Of a stretch of DNA of 64,000 bases, positions 23,052-30,732 are shown in pieces (within the stretch, counting starts at the first letter, position 1; every line of letters starts with the position of its first letter). The translations under genes and the position numbers were made by a program. Source of the DNA: JAAFIP01 sp043778205. Lineage in GTDB: Bacteria > Pseudomonadota > Gammaproteobacteria > Burkholderiales > Burkholderiaceae_C. The notes under the pieces are model-generated. The model ran no database searches, was not told where the DNA came from, and saw only the letters and a list, made by a program, of their open reading frames with translations. The stretch lies in contig JAYWGO010000177.1 of the NCBI GenBank assembly GCA_043778205.1, positions 1-64,000 on the forward strand. Direction: 5' to 3'.

Positions 23052-24650
23052 ATGATGACCGAACTCGAATTTAAAAGCCTACAAACCCAAGGTTTCAACC
23101 GCATTCCCATGGTGCTGGAGGCCTTTGCCGACCTGGAAACCCCGCTCTCGCTTTACCTCAAGCTAGCGCATACCAAAAGCCAAGGCAAGCACTCCTTTTT
23201 GCTTGAATCGGTCGTCGGTGGTGAGCGCTTTGGCCGCTACAGCTTTATCGGCTTGCCTGCGCGCACGGTGTTGCGCGCCAGCGGCTTTGGTGCCGATGCC
23301 AAGACCGAGGTGCATACCGATGGCGCGCTGGTAGAAACGCTGCCCGGCAACCCGCTGGACAGCATCGCTGCATTTCAAAGCCGTTTTAAAGTGGCGCTGC
23401 GCCCCGGTTTGCCGCGTTTTTGTGGCGGCTTGGCAGGCTACTTTGGCTACGACACGGTGCGTTATATCGAGAAAAAATTGGAAAACACCTGCCCGCCTGA
23501 CACGCTGGGCTGCCCCGACATCATGCTGCTGCTGTGCGAAGAACTGGCGGTGATAGACAACCTGAGCGGCAAGCTGTACCTCATTGTGTATGCCGACCCG
23601 GCCCAGGGCGAGGCTTATTCGCAAGCTAAAAAACGCCTGCGCGAACTCAAAGACCAGCTGCGCTACAGCGTGACTGCGCCGGTGGTGAAACCCTCGCAAG
23701 ACTACCCGGTAGAGCGCGAATTTTCCAAGGCAGACTATTTGAAAGCCGCAGAGCGCGCCAAAGAGCTGATTGCAGGCGGCGACTTTATGCAAGTGCAAGT
23801 GGGCCAGCGGTTGAAAAAACGCTACACAGAATCCCCCTTGAGTTTGTACCGCGCGCTGCGTTCACTGAACCCATCGCCCTACATGTACTACTACCACATG
23901 GGCGACTTTCACATTGTGGGCGCATCGCCTGAGATTTTGGTGCGGCAAGAAAGTGTGCCCCCACGCTCCCCTGCTGCGCAAGCTGCGCTACCCCCCGAGG
24001 GGGCCCTCGCAGCCAGGGCTGGCCCGCCGCCACTCGGTGCAAAGTGTGAAACCAAAATCACCATCCGCCCGCTGGCCGGCACGCGCCCCCGCGCCGCCAC
24101 GCCGGATGCCGACAAGCTGGCCGAGACAGAGCTGCTGGCCGACCCCAAAGAGCGCGCAGAACACGTCATGCTGATCGACCTGGCCCGCAACGACATTGGC
24201 CGTATTGCGAAAATTGGCACAGTCAAAGTAACCGAGGCCTTTGCCGTGGAGCGCTACAGCCATGTGATGCACATCGTCAGCAATGTAGAGGGTATTTTGA
24301 GCAATGGCCCTGGCGGGCAGCCCCTGGGCAGCATGGATGTACTTAAAGCCACTTTCCCTGCAGGCACGCTGACCGGCGCGCCCAAAGTGCACGCCATGGA
24401 AATCATCGACCAGCTAGAGCCCACCAAACGCGGCATCTACGGCGGCGCATGCGGGTACCTGAGCTTTGCAGGCGACATGGACGTCGCCATCGCCATCCGC
24501 ACCGGCATCATCAAAGACGGCATGCTGTATGTGCAAGCAGCAGCAGGCATCGTGGCAGATTCGGTGCCTGAGCTGGAATGGAAAGAAACCGAAGCCAAGG
24601 CACGCGCGCTCTTGCGCGCGGCTGAGCTGGTGGAGGAGGGGCTGGAATGA
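23052..24650 (+). CDS. trpE: Anthranilate synthase component I
   Basis: Converts chorismate and glutamine-derived ammonia to anthranilate, with TrpG as the amidotransferase subunit; first step of tryptophan synthesis. 532 residues. The chorismate-binding core motifs are present: FMQVQVGQRLKK, SPYMYYYHMGDFHIVGASPE, IRPLAGTRPR, DPKERAEHVMLIDLARNDIG, GTLTGAPKVHAMEIID and YGGACGYLSFAGDMD. The N-terminal feedback region has LLESVVGGERFGRYSFIG. Residues 302-334, between VRQES and KITIRPL, are an insertion of about 30 residues (VPPRSPAAQAALPPEGALAA onward) encoded by a GC-rich repeat. Starts at ATG 23052 or 23055, with AGAGG upstream. Confidence 0.96.
   Translation: MMTELEFKSLQTQGFNRIPMVLEAFADLETPLSLYLKLAHTKSQGKHSFLLESVVGGERFGRYSFIGLPARTVLRASGFGADAKTEVHTDGALVETLPGNPLDSIAAFQSRFKVALRPGLPRFCGGLAGYFGYDTVRYIEKKLENTCPPDTLGCPDIMLLLCEELAVIDNLSGKLYLIVYADPAQGEAYSQAKKRLRELKDQLRYSVTAPVVKPSQDYPVEREFSKADYLKAAERAKELIAGGDFMQVQVGQRLKKRYTESPLSLYRALRSLNPSPYMYYYHMGDFHIVGASPEILVRQESVPPRSPAAQAALPPEGALAARAGPPPLGAKCETKITIRPLAGTRPRAATPDADKLAETELLADPKERAEHVMLIDLARNDIGRIAKIGTVKVTEAFAVERYSHVMHIVSNVEGILSNGPGGQPLGSMDVLKATFPAGTLTGAPKVHAMEIIDQLEPTKRGIYGGACGYLSFAGDMDVAIAIRTGIIKDGMLYVQAAAGIVADSVPELEWKETEAKARALLRAAELVEEGLE
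23957..24050 (+). repeat. GC-rich palindromic repeat inserted in frame in trpE
   Basis: Starts about CCCCCACGCTCCCCTGCTGC and contains CTACCCCCCGAGGGGGCC, a palindromic core, followed by CGCAGCC...GGCTGGCCCGCCGCCACT. From memory this resembles a GC-rich intergenic repeat common in Comamonadaceae genomes (core CCCCCCGAGGGGG). Here it is translated as part of TrpE. It is unrelated in sequence to the dispersed 45-bp repeat. Confidence 0.7.
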
Positions 24651-24666
24651 ATACCAATGCCAAAAC

Positions 24667-25230
24667 CGGGGATTTTTTGAACGCAGAGGGCGCGAAGGTT
24701 GCGCAAAAGACGCAAAAGGAATACCAAGTTGAAAACCAAAAAGACATGCTTAACATGGAGCCTGATTTTGAAAATGATTTTTCTCATGAAATTATTGGGG
24801 CAGCCATAGAGATTCAAAGAGAGTTAGGCGCGGGACTGCTTGAAAGCGCTTATGCAGCGGCCTTCGCAGTGGAGCTAAACGAACGTGACCTGGCATTTGA
24901 GCGTGAAGTGCCGGTGGAAGCTTGGTACAAAGACAAGCCATTGGGTGTAGCTTATCGGGCAGATTTTATTGTGGAAGGCAAAGTGATCGTCGAGCTAAAA
25001 GCGCTTGAGACAGTAACTGAATTGCATCGCGCACAGCTGTTGTCTTACTTAAGAGTGTCAGGCTTAAAACTAGGCCTACTAATTAACTTTCACACTTTCC
25101 CAGTAGTCAAGGGCATCCACAGGTTAGTCAACAAGCTATGAAAAATACAAATCCAAACTTTGGCTGTTTTTTTGTATTCTTTTGCGCTCTTCGCGAAACC
25201 TTCGCGCCCTCTGCGTTCAAAAAATCCCCG
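24667..25230. mobile_element. GxxExxY cassette bounded by ~58-bp inverted repeats
   Basis: Left end 24667-24725 and right end 25171-25230 are inverted repeats. The outer 34 bp are identical (24667-24700 against 25197-25230, beginning CGGGGATTTTTTGAACGCAG), and the match continues inward with a few changes (GCGCAAAAGA, GAATACA). They enclose a single GxxExxY gene and lie between trpE and trpG. No transposase is inside, so this would be a non-autonomous unit or a repeat-associated gene. No target duplication was clear. Confidence 0.75.
24755..25141 (+). CDS. GxxExxY family protein
   Basis: 128 residues. The name-giving motif GAGLLESAYAAAF, the start HEIIGAAIEIQRELG, and the later YRADFIVEGKVIVELKALE (D..E.K-like, suggesting a PD-(D/E)XK nuclease-type fold) and LSYLRVSGLKLGLLINF are all present. 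Function is not established. The frame is open back to 24647, but residues before MEPDFEND come from the inverted repeat; starts at 24746 or 24755 fit the family length. The gene lies within an inverted-repeat-bounded cassette between trpE and trpG, with more AT-rich composition than its neighbours. Confidence 0.88.
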   Translation: MEPDFENDFSHEIIGAAIEIQRELGAGLLESAYAAAFAVELNERDLAFEREVPVEAWYKDKPLGVAYRADFIVEGKVIVELKALETVTELHRAQLLSYLRVSGLKLGLLINFHTFPVVKGIHRLVNKL

Positions 25231-25248
25231 TATTAAGGCTCAAGCACC

Positions 25249-25836
25249 ATGAAACTCTTGATGATCGACAACTACGACAGCTTTACCTTCAACATCGTCC
25301 AGTACTTCGGCGAGCTGGGCGCAGAGGTGACCACGCTGCGCAATGACGAAGTGACCATTGACGAACTAGACCAGCAGTTCAAAGACAAAAAATTCGACAG
25401 ACTGTGCATCTCCCCCGGCCCCTGCTCACCTAACGAGGCGGGCATCAGTGTGGCGGCGATCAAGCACTTTGCGGGCAAACTGCCAATCTTGGGCGTTTGC
25501 CTAGGCCACCAAGCCATCGGCGCAGCCTTTGGCGGCAAGATCATCAGGGCGCAGGTGCTGATGCACGGCAAAACCAGCGTGATTACCACCACGCAAGAGG
25601 GCGTGTTCAAAGATCTGCCTGCCCAGTTCACCGTCAACCGTTACCATTCACTGGCCATCGAGCCCAGCAGCTGCCCCGCAGCGCTGGCCGTCACGGCTAC
25701 CACCGACGACGGCGAGATCATGGGGGTGCGCCACACCGGTTACGCGCATGCGGTGCGCATAGAAGGTGTGCAGTTTCACCCAGAGAGCATTTTGACCGAG
25801 CATGGTCATGCGATGTTGAAAAACTTCTTACTATAA
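25249..25836 (+). CDS. trpG: Anthranilate synthase component II (glutamine amidotransferase)
   Basis: Supplies ammonia from glutamine to TrpE; may also serve para-aminobenzoate synthesis. 195 residues, class I amidotransferase. Motifs: MIDNYDSFTFNIVQYFGELG, SPGPCSPNEAG, the nucleophile elbow LGVCLGHQAIG with catalytic Cys, and GVQFHPESILTEHG with the catalytic His-Glu. It is separated from trpE by about 600 bp containing the GxxExxY cassette, so co-transcription now requires reading through that unit. A divergent dispersed repeat (copy 8) begins at its stop codon. Confidence 0.97.
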   Translation: MKLLMIDNYDSFTFNIVQYFGELGAEVTTLRNDEVTIDELDQQFKDKKFDRLCISPGPCSPNEAGISVAAIKHFAGKLPILGVCLGHQAIGAAFGGKIIRAQVLMHGKTSVITTTQEGVFKDLPAQFTVNRYHSLAIEPSSCPAALAVTATTDDGEIMGVRHTGYAHAVRIEGVQFHPESILTEHGHAMLKNFLL

Positions 25837-25884
25837 AAATAATAGCTAAGTATTCAGCGTTTTATTGGGCGATAGCCCTATTTT
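25835..25884 (+). repeat. Dispersed repeat copy 8 (diverged)
   Basis: AATAATAGCTAAGTATTCAGC then GTTTTATTGGGCGATAGCCC aligns base for base in length with the other copies (AATAGCT...CAGC.TTTCCTTGGGCGATAGGGCT) but has several substitutions. It fills most of the trpG-lysE gap. Confidence 0.6.
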
Positions 25885-25903
25885 GTGTAAGAAAGCGATC
25901 TAA

Positions 25904-26578
25904 ATGGAGTTAGGCATTCACAACCTGGGGCTGTTCATCTTGGCAGGTTGGGCGCTGAACCTTACGCCCGGGCCCGATGTGTTCTACATGCTCACCCACG
26001 CGCTTAAAAGCGGTTGGCGCGCAGGCGCTGTGGCCGCTGCGGGCATTACCGCAGGCTGTTTTGTGCACGTGGCTGCAGCCACCGTGGGCTTAAGCGCCCT
26101 CATCACTGCCTCGGCCACCGCTTTCACCGCCATCAAATGGACCGGCGCGGCCTATTTGGTGTATGTGGGCTGGAAGATGCTGACCAGCAAAGCCAGCGCG
26201 GTTAATCCGTTGGCTAGCCCTGCCACGCCTGGCGTTGAGCCGCAGCCCAGCGCAGCAGCACAGGCCAATTACCGCAAAATTTTCAAGCAAGGTTTTTATA
26301 CCAATGTGCTCAACCCCAAAGTTGCGCTGTTCTTTTTAGCCTTCTTGCCGCAGTTCATCAGCCCCAACGCTGCGCAGCCTTGGCTGGCTTTTTTGGTGCT
26401 GGGCGTACTGTTCAACGTCAACGCCATTCCCATCAACCTAGGCTACGTCACGCTGGCCGCGTGGGTTAGCCAGCGCAGTGCGGTGCTGCAGCGCGGCATG
26501 CATTGGCTAGAGCGCGCTGCGGGCGCATTATTCATTGGGTTTGGAGTCAAATTAGCTTTAAGCGAAGGTGCAAAATAA
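25904..26578 (+). CDS. LysE family translocator (amino acid exporter)
   Basis: 224 residues, about six hydrophobic helices. The N-terminal signature FILAGWALNLTPGPDVFYML followed by GWRAGAVAAAGITAG, and the mid-protein GFYTNVLNPKVALFFLAFLP, are typical of the RhtB/LysE superfamily. Located between trpG and ltaE-trpD; export of a trp-pathway amino acid or threonine-like substrate is a guess from context. The next gene starts 4 bp after its stop. Confidence 0.92.
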   Translation: MELGIHNLGLFILAGWALNLTPGPDVFYMLTHALKSGWRAGAVAAAGITAGCFVHVAAATVGLSALITASATAFTAIKWTGAAYLVYVGWKMLTSKASAVNPLASPATPGVEPQPSAAAQANYRKIFKQGFYTNVLNPKVALFFLAFLPQFISPNAAQPWLAFLVLGVLFNVNAIPINLGYVTLAAWVSQRSAVLQRGMHWLERAAGALFIGFGVKLALSEGAK

Positions 26579-26582
26579 CGCT

Positions 26583-27644
26583 ATGAACACTACGATTGAT
26601 TTGCGCAGCGACACCGTCACCCAGCCCACGCCCGCCATGCGCGCTGCCATGTTGGCCGCGCCTTTGGGCGATGATGTGTTTGGCGATGACCCCACAGTCA
26701 ATGCGCTGCAAGACAAAATCGCGGCCATGCTGGGCTTTGAAGCTGCTTTGTTCACGCCCACGGGCACACAGAGCAATTTTTGCGGCATCTTGGCGCACTG
26801 CCAGCGGGGTGACGAGTACATTGTGGGCCAAATGGCGCACACCTACCGGTGGGAAGGCGGCGGCGCTGCCGTGCTGGGCAGTGTGCAGCCGCAGCCGTTG
26901 GCGCATGCTGCGGATGGATCGCTGCCGCTGGCCGATATTGAAGCGGCCATCAAACCTGATGATGCGCACTTTGCCAAGACTCGATTGCTCACTTTAGAAA
27001 ACACCATCGGTGGCAAACTGCTGCCGTTTGACTATGTGCAAGCGGCCACCAGTTTGGCGCGCAGCAAAGGCTTGGCCACACACTTGGACGGTGCGCGCTT
27101 GTTTAACGCAGCGGTGGCCCAAGCGGCTCTGCTTAAAACCGATCCGCGTGTTGAGGCAAAGCGCATTGCCCAATGCTTTGATTCTGTAAGCGTGTGCTTT
27201 AGCAAAGGTCTGGGCGCGCCTGTAGGCTCTGCGTTGTGCGGCAGCAAAGAGCTGATCAAAAAAGCCCACCGCATCCGCAAAATGGCCGGTGGCGGTATGC
27301 GCCAAGCAGGCATCTTGGCAGCCGCCGCGATCTACGCGCTAGACCACCACATTGACCGCATGGCAGATGACCACGCATTGGCTGCACGCCTAGGGGCAGC
27401 GTTTGCGCAAATCCCCGGGGCTACGGTTGACCCGGTGCACAGCAACATCGTTTTTGTCGACTTGGCCGGGCCTGCCATGGCCAAAGCGGCTGGGCTGATT
27501 GACCATCTTAAGCAAAATAACATCTTGGCTACGGGGCTGTACCGGCTGCGCTTTGTCACGCACTTGGATGTGGACGCTGCAGCCATTGACCGCACTGTTC
27601 ACGTTGTTCAAGCGTATTTCAAAAAATCCCCGTCTTCAACCTAA
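26583..27644 (+). CDS. ltaE: Low-specificity L-threonine aldolase
   Basis: PLP enzyme splitting L-threonine or L-allo-threonine into glycine and acetaldehyde. 353 residues. Family motifs: DLRSDTVTQPTPAMRAAML, GDDVFGDDPTVNALQ, FTPTGTQSNFCGILAH, LENTIGGKLLP, THLDGARLFNAAVA, and CFSKGLGAPVGSALCGS with the PLP lysine. Start at 26583, 4 bp after the LysE gene, suggests an operon lysE-ltaE-trpD. Confidence 0.94.
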   Translation: MNTTIDLRSDTVTQPTPAMRAAMLAAPLGDDVFGDDPTVNALQDKIAAMLGFEAALFTPTGTQSNFCGILAHCQRGDEYIVGQMAHTYRWEGGGAAVLGSVQPQPLAHAADGSLPLADIEAAIKPDDAHFAKTRLLTLENTIGGKLLPFDYVQAATSLARSKGLATHLDGARLFNAAVAQAALLKTDPRVEAKRIAQCFDSVSVCFSKGLGAPVGSALCGSKELIKKAHRIRKMAGGGMRQAGILAAAAIYALDHHIDRMADDHALAARLGAAFAQIPGATVDPVHSNIVFVDLAGPAMAKAAGLIDHLKQNNILATGLYRLRFVTHLDVDAAAIDRTVHVVQAYFKKSPSST

Positions 27645-27673
27645 GTTAATCCAGAATCTAAGATAAGAAAACC

Positions 27674-28708
27674 ATGCCCAACACTTCAAAAATTACCCCC
27701 CAAGAAGCCCTGCAGCGCACCATCGAGCACCGCGAGATATTCCATGATGAAATGCTCAAAGTGGTGCGCATGATCATGGCCGGCGACATGTCCCCGGTAA
27801 TGATGGCCGCGCTGATTACGGGCCTGCGCGTGAAGAAAGAAACCATTGGCGAGATTACCGCTGCAGCCCAAGTGATGCGTGAATTCTCTACCAAGGTGCA
27901 TGTAGAGGACAAAACCCATTTGGTGGACATAGTGGGCACAGGTGGCGATGGGTCGCACACTTTTAATATTTCTACCTGCAGTATGTTTGTAGCTGCTGCA
28001 GCAGGTGCCAAGGTGAGCAAGCACGGTGGCCGCAGTGTCAGTAGCAAGTCGGGCAGTGCCGACGTGCTGGAGAGCCTGGGCATCAATATCAACCTGACAC
28101 CCGATGCCATCGCCAAGTGCATTGCAGACATAGGCATTGGCTTTATGTTTGCGCCTAACCACCACACGGCCATGAAGCATGTGGCCCCCATTCGCAAAGA
28201 GCTGGGCGTACGCACGATATTTAACATCCTGGGGCCTTTGACCAACCCTGCCAGTGCACCGAATATTTTGATGGGTGTGTTCCACCCCGACCTGGTGGGT
28301 ATTCAGGTGCGCGCATTACAGCGCCTTGGTGCGGAGCACGCGATGGTGGTTTATGGCCGTGACGGCATGGACGAAGTGAGCCTGGGTGCAGCTACCGTAG
28401 TGGGCGAGCTCAAAGACGGTGAAATTACCGAGTATGAAATTCACCCCGAAGATTTTGGCTTTCAAATGAGCAGCAACCGTGCTTTGCGGGTAGAAACACC
28501 AGAGCAATCCAAAGCCATGCTGTTGGGCGTGCTAGATAACCACAGCGGCCCTGCACGCGATATTGTCATGCTTAATACAGGCGCAGCTTTGTATGCAGCT
28601 AATGTGGTGAATAACATGAAAGACGGTGTGGCAGCCGCCCGCAAGGCCATTGAATCTGGCGCCGCCAAGGCCAAGCTTGAGGCTTTGGTTCAGGCTACCA
28701 AAGGTTAG
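27674..28708 (+). CDS. trpD: Anthranilate phosphoribosyltransferase
   Basis: Transfers phosphoribose from PRPP to anthranilate, the second step of tryptophan synthesis. 344 residues. Signature motifs DIVGTGGDGSHTFNISTCSM with the PRPP-binding GTGGD, KHGGRSVSSKSGSADVLESL, FAPNHHTAMKHVAPIRKELG, and TIFNILGPLTNPA. The usual next gene, trpC, is not adjacent: it is found 20.9 kb downstream on the same strand, beyond the aryl polyene cluster. Confidence 0.97.
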   Translation: MPNTSKITPQEALQRTIEHREIFHDEMLKVVRMIMAGDMSPVMMAALITGLRVKKETIGEITAAAQVMREFSTKVHVEDKTHLVDIVGTGGDGSHTFNISTCSMFVAAAAGAKVSKHGGRSVSSKSGSADVLESLGININLTPDAIAKCIADIGIGFMFAPNHHTAMKHVAPIRKELGVRTIFNILGPLTNPASAPNILMGVFHPDLVGIQVRALQRLGAEHAMVVYGRDGMDEVSLGAATVVGELKDGEITEYEIHPEDFGFQMSSNRALRVETPEQSKAMLLGVLDNHSGPARDIVMLNTGAALYAANVVNNMKDGVAAARKAIESGAAKAKLEALVQATKG

Positions 28709-28730
28709 GCTGTGACTGGCTTGGGCGGGT

Positions 28731-29408
28731 TTATTTGTCTACCAAGCGCCGCTCTAGCAAGGGGTACAGATAAGCAAAAACCAATGCCAGTACCAAGCCT
28801 GCCGCAACATCCCACATCACATGCTGTTTGATGCCCATGGTGGAGTAAACGATGAGCGCACACCAAACCCAGTTGCTTACTTGCAGCCACGTGGGGCAGT
28901 GCATGTCGCGCAGCAGCTTGTGCATGCACACGGCGGTAAAGGAGGCAGTGGCCACATGCAGTGAAGGGCATGCGTTGCCTGACATATCGACTTTGCGCAA
29001 AATAGAAAACCCAGCATCTGCGGGCCAAGAATCAGGGCTAAATGGCACGGCAGTGGGAAAAAACAGAAAGGTTACCAAACCTGTCAAGCACAACGCTCCC
29101 ATAGCACAGCCATACCCCATCAGCCGCAGCAAGCTCTTTTGCAGGGCAGGTACTAATGCCGTGTACAGCCAAAGCGAAGCGTAAAAATAAAACGCAGGTG
29201 GCCACAGTGCAATGTGGTCGTCTACCCAGGTGGTGGGCATCACGGTGACTGGGTACACAGGCGATTGCAGCAGAGCGAAGTAGCTGTAAAAAAATATGCC
29301 CGCAAAAAGTGCAGTGCCTGTAGCTTTGAAAAACCACAGGTGCATGATGCGGCCAGCGCATTCAGACCGCCAATGGGTTGGCGGTTGCGGCTTGATTGGC
29401 AATGTCAT
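28731..29408 (-). CDS. PAP2 superfamily phosphatase (membrane)
   Basis: 225 residues, five to six hydrophobic helices. The phosphatase signature is split as usual: SGNACPSLHVATASF (PSxH motif 2) and YSTMGIKQHVMWDVAAG (motif 3, His and Asp). It likely acts on a lipid phosphate such as phosphatidate or an undecaprenyl-type carrier. Last gene of the minus-strand pigment operon; its start overlaps the stop of the FabZ-like gene by four bases, so it is translationally coupled and probably helps supply or trim the lipid anchor of the polyene (inference). Confidence 0.87.
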   Translation of the reverse strand: MTLPIKPQPPTHWRSECAGRIMHLWFFKATGTALFAGIFFYSYFALLQSPVYPVTVMPTTWVDDHIALWPPAFYFYASLWLYTALVPALQKSLLRLMGYGCAMGALCLTGLVTFLFFPTAVPFSPDSWPADAGFSILRKVDMSGNACPSLHVATASFTAVCMHKLLRDMHCPTWLQVSNWVWCALIVYSTMGIKQHVMWDVAAGLVLALVFAYLYPLLERRLVDK

Positions 29409-29902
29409 GGGTGCGCCAAGCTGGCCAGTAATTTACCAGCAGGTGCCTGTGCAAATGCAAACTCCAGGCTGGCCACGCGCCCATGCGCACAGCTAACCTC
29501 GCCAGTCACGTTCACCACATCGTCAGATAGTTGGCGGGTGTGCAGTTCAAATTGCAGCGCCATCTCGGGCGGTACAGGGCGGCGAAACATGCACCGGCGA
29601 ATACTGAGCAATAAACCCACATTGCCTGCAGCAATGGCTTGGGCTTTGGCATCTCCGGCCCGCAGTCCGGCACCTGCAATTTGCGCAGCGGCCTCCACAA
29701 TCATCACACCCGGTACGATGGGCTGCCCCGGAAAATGGCCTTTGAACACAAATGAATCTGCTGTCCACATGGCCTCGCCCGTGTAGTGGTCATGGGCCAG
29801 TACTGTTATCTGGCGCGCAAACAGCATGTGGTCGCGGTGCGGGATAAACCGCTGGATCGCTTGCGCATCCAAGTGCAGGGGGTAGAGCAGGGCAGTGGTC
29901 AA
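29405..29902 (-). CDS. FabZ-like 3-hydroxyacyl-ACP dehydratase
   Basis: 165 residues, hotdog fold. IPHRDHMLFARQITVL and FKGHFPGQPIVPGVMIVEAAAQ match FabZ-type dehydratases, including the catalytic His in GHFPG and the Glu in VEAAAQ. Dehydration of hydroxyacyl intermediates during polyene chain extension is the likely role. Coupled by 4-bp overlaps to both neighbours (PAP2 phosphatase downstream, MipA-like protein upstream). Confidence 0.88.
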   Translation of the reverse strand: MTTALLYPLHLDAQAIQRFIPHRDHMLFARQITVLAHDHYTGEAMWTADSFVFKGHFPGQPIVPGVMIVEAAAQIAGAGLRAGDAKAQAIAAGNVGLLLSIRRCMFRRPVPPEMALQFELHTRQLSDDVVNVTGEVSCAHGRVASLEFAFAQAPAGKLLASLAHP

Positions 29903-30720
29903 AACTTGGCAAAAATATAGCTCAAGGCCACGCCAGCGGTGACATAGCTGCGTGTGGCTACTAACGGGCTGTCAGCAAACACAGCGCCACGCAAGCTGTC
30001 ATAACGCACATAGGTGCCTAGCCACACATCGCCCATGCGGCGGCTAAAAGACACCAACAGCTGCGCGCCCGCGTACCCGCTACGGGCTTGGTAAGCGGGG
30101 CGCGCAGCTGTAGCGTAGGGCGCAGCTACGGTGTAGAAATAGTCGTTTTGCTTTTGGCTGGTAAAAATAGGCCCAGCTACGAAGCCTAAATTAGCACCTG
30201 AGACACCCCAGGGGTTGGCGATGTCAAGGTTAAGGTTGGGTGAAAAAGTCAGCCCAGCGTTGCCAGGCTTACCGCCCAGGGTGATGCCTTGGCGCAGTGG
30301 CAGGCGCAGTTTCAAGCTAACGGCTTTGTCTTGCGGGGAGCTGAGCAGCAGGTTGAGCTGAGGGCCTATCTCTAAGGAGGGCTTAAGGTCTGGCATGCCT
30401 TTGCGCAGCGTAATGCCGTCGCTGCTGGTTGGTGGTGAGCCTGATACGCTGATCGAGAGTTCGACCCGCTCAGAGTCGAACAAATCACCGCGCACACCTT
30501 GGCGGTCGGCCTTTAGAAAGTCACCTCGGTAGTCCAAATAGGGCACGGGCAAAACCAAGGTGCGGCTTTGGTCTGAACCACGGTAGGCGGGAAATTGCAG
30601 CACCACCAATCCCAACCCTATTTCAGTTTTAGAAGGCTCTTCGGGCGTGCTTTGGGCTGCAACTAAGCTGCTGGCCACGAGTGCCACCAGCGCAGCGATA
30701 GGTCGAAAAGTGGAGTGCAT
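29899..30720 (-). CDS. MipA/OmpV family outer-membrane protein
   Basis: 273 residues with a signal peptide (PIAALVALVASSLVAAQS). The mature part shows the family pattern GLGLVVLQFPAYRGSDQSRT, VPYLDYRGDFLKADRQGVRG and a C-terminal aromatic strand ending VALSYIFAKF, typical of outer-membrane beta-barrels. MipA-like proteins are often encoded near transport or polymer genes. Here it may take part in placing or tolerating the pigment in the outer membrane (inference). Overlaps the FabZ-like gene by four bases. Confidence 0.88.
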   Translation of the reverse strand: MHSTFRPIAALVALVASSLVAAQSTPEEPSKTEIGLGLVVLQFPAYRGSDQSRTLVLPVPYLDYRGDFLKADRQGVRGDLFDSERVELSISVSGSPPTSSDGITLRKGMPDLKPSLEIGPQLNLLLSSPQDKAVSLKLRLPLRQGITLGGKPGNAGLTFSPNLNLDIANPWGVSGANLGFVAGPIFTSQKQNDYFYTVAAPYATAARPAYQARSGYAGAQLLVSFSRRMGDVWLGTYVRYDSLRGAVFADSPLVATRSYVTAGVALSYIFAKF

Positions 30721-30732
30721 GGTCAAAGTATT

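Noticed and set aside
24667..25230. Classical insertion sequence
   Set aside because: Inverted repeats are present but the enclosed gene is GxxExxY, not a transposase, and no target-site duplication was identified.
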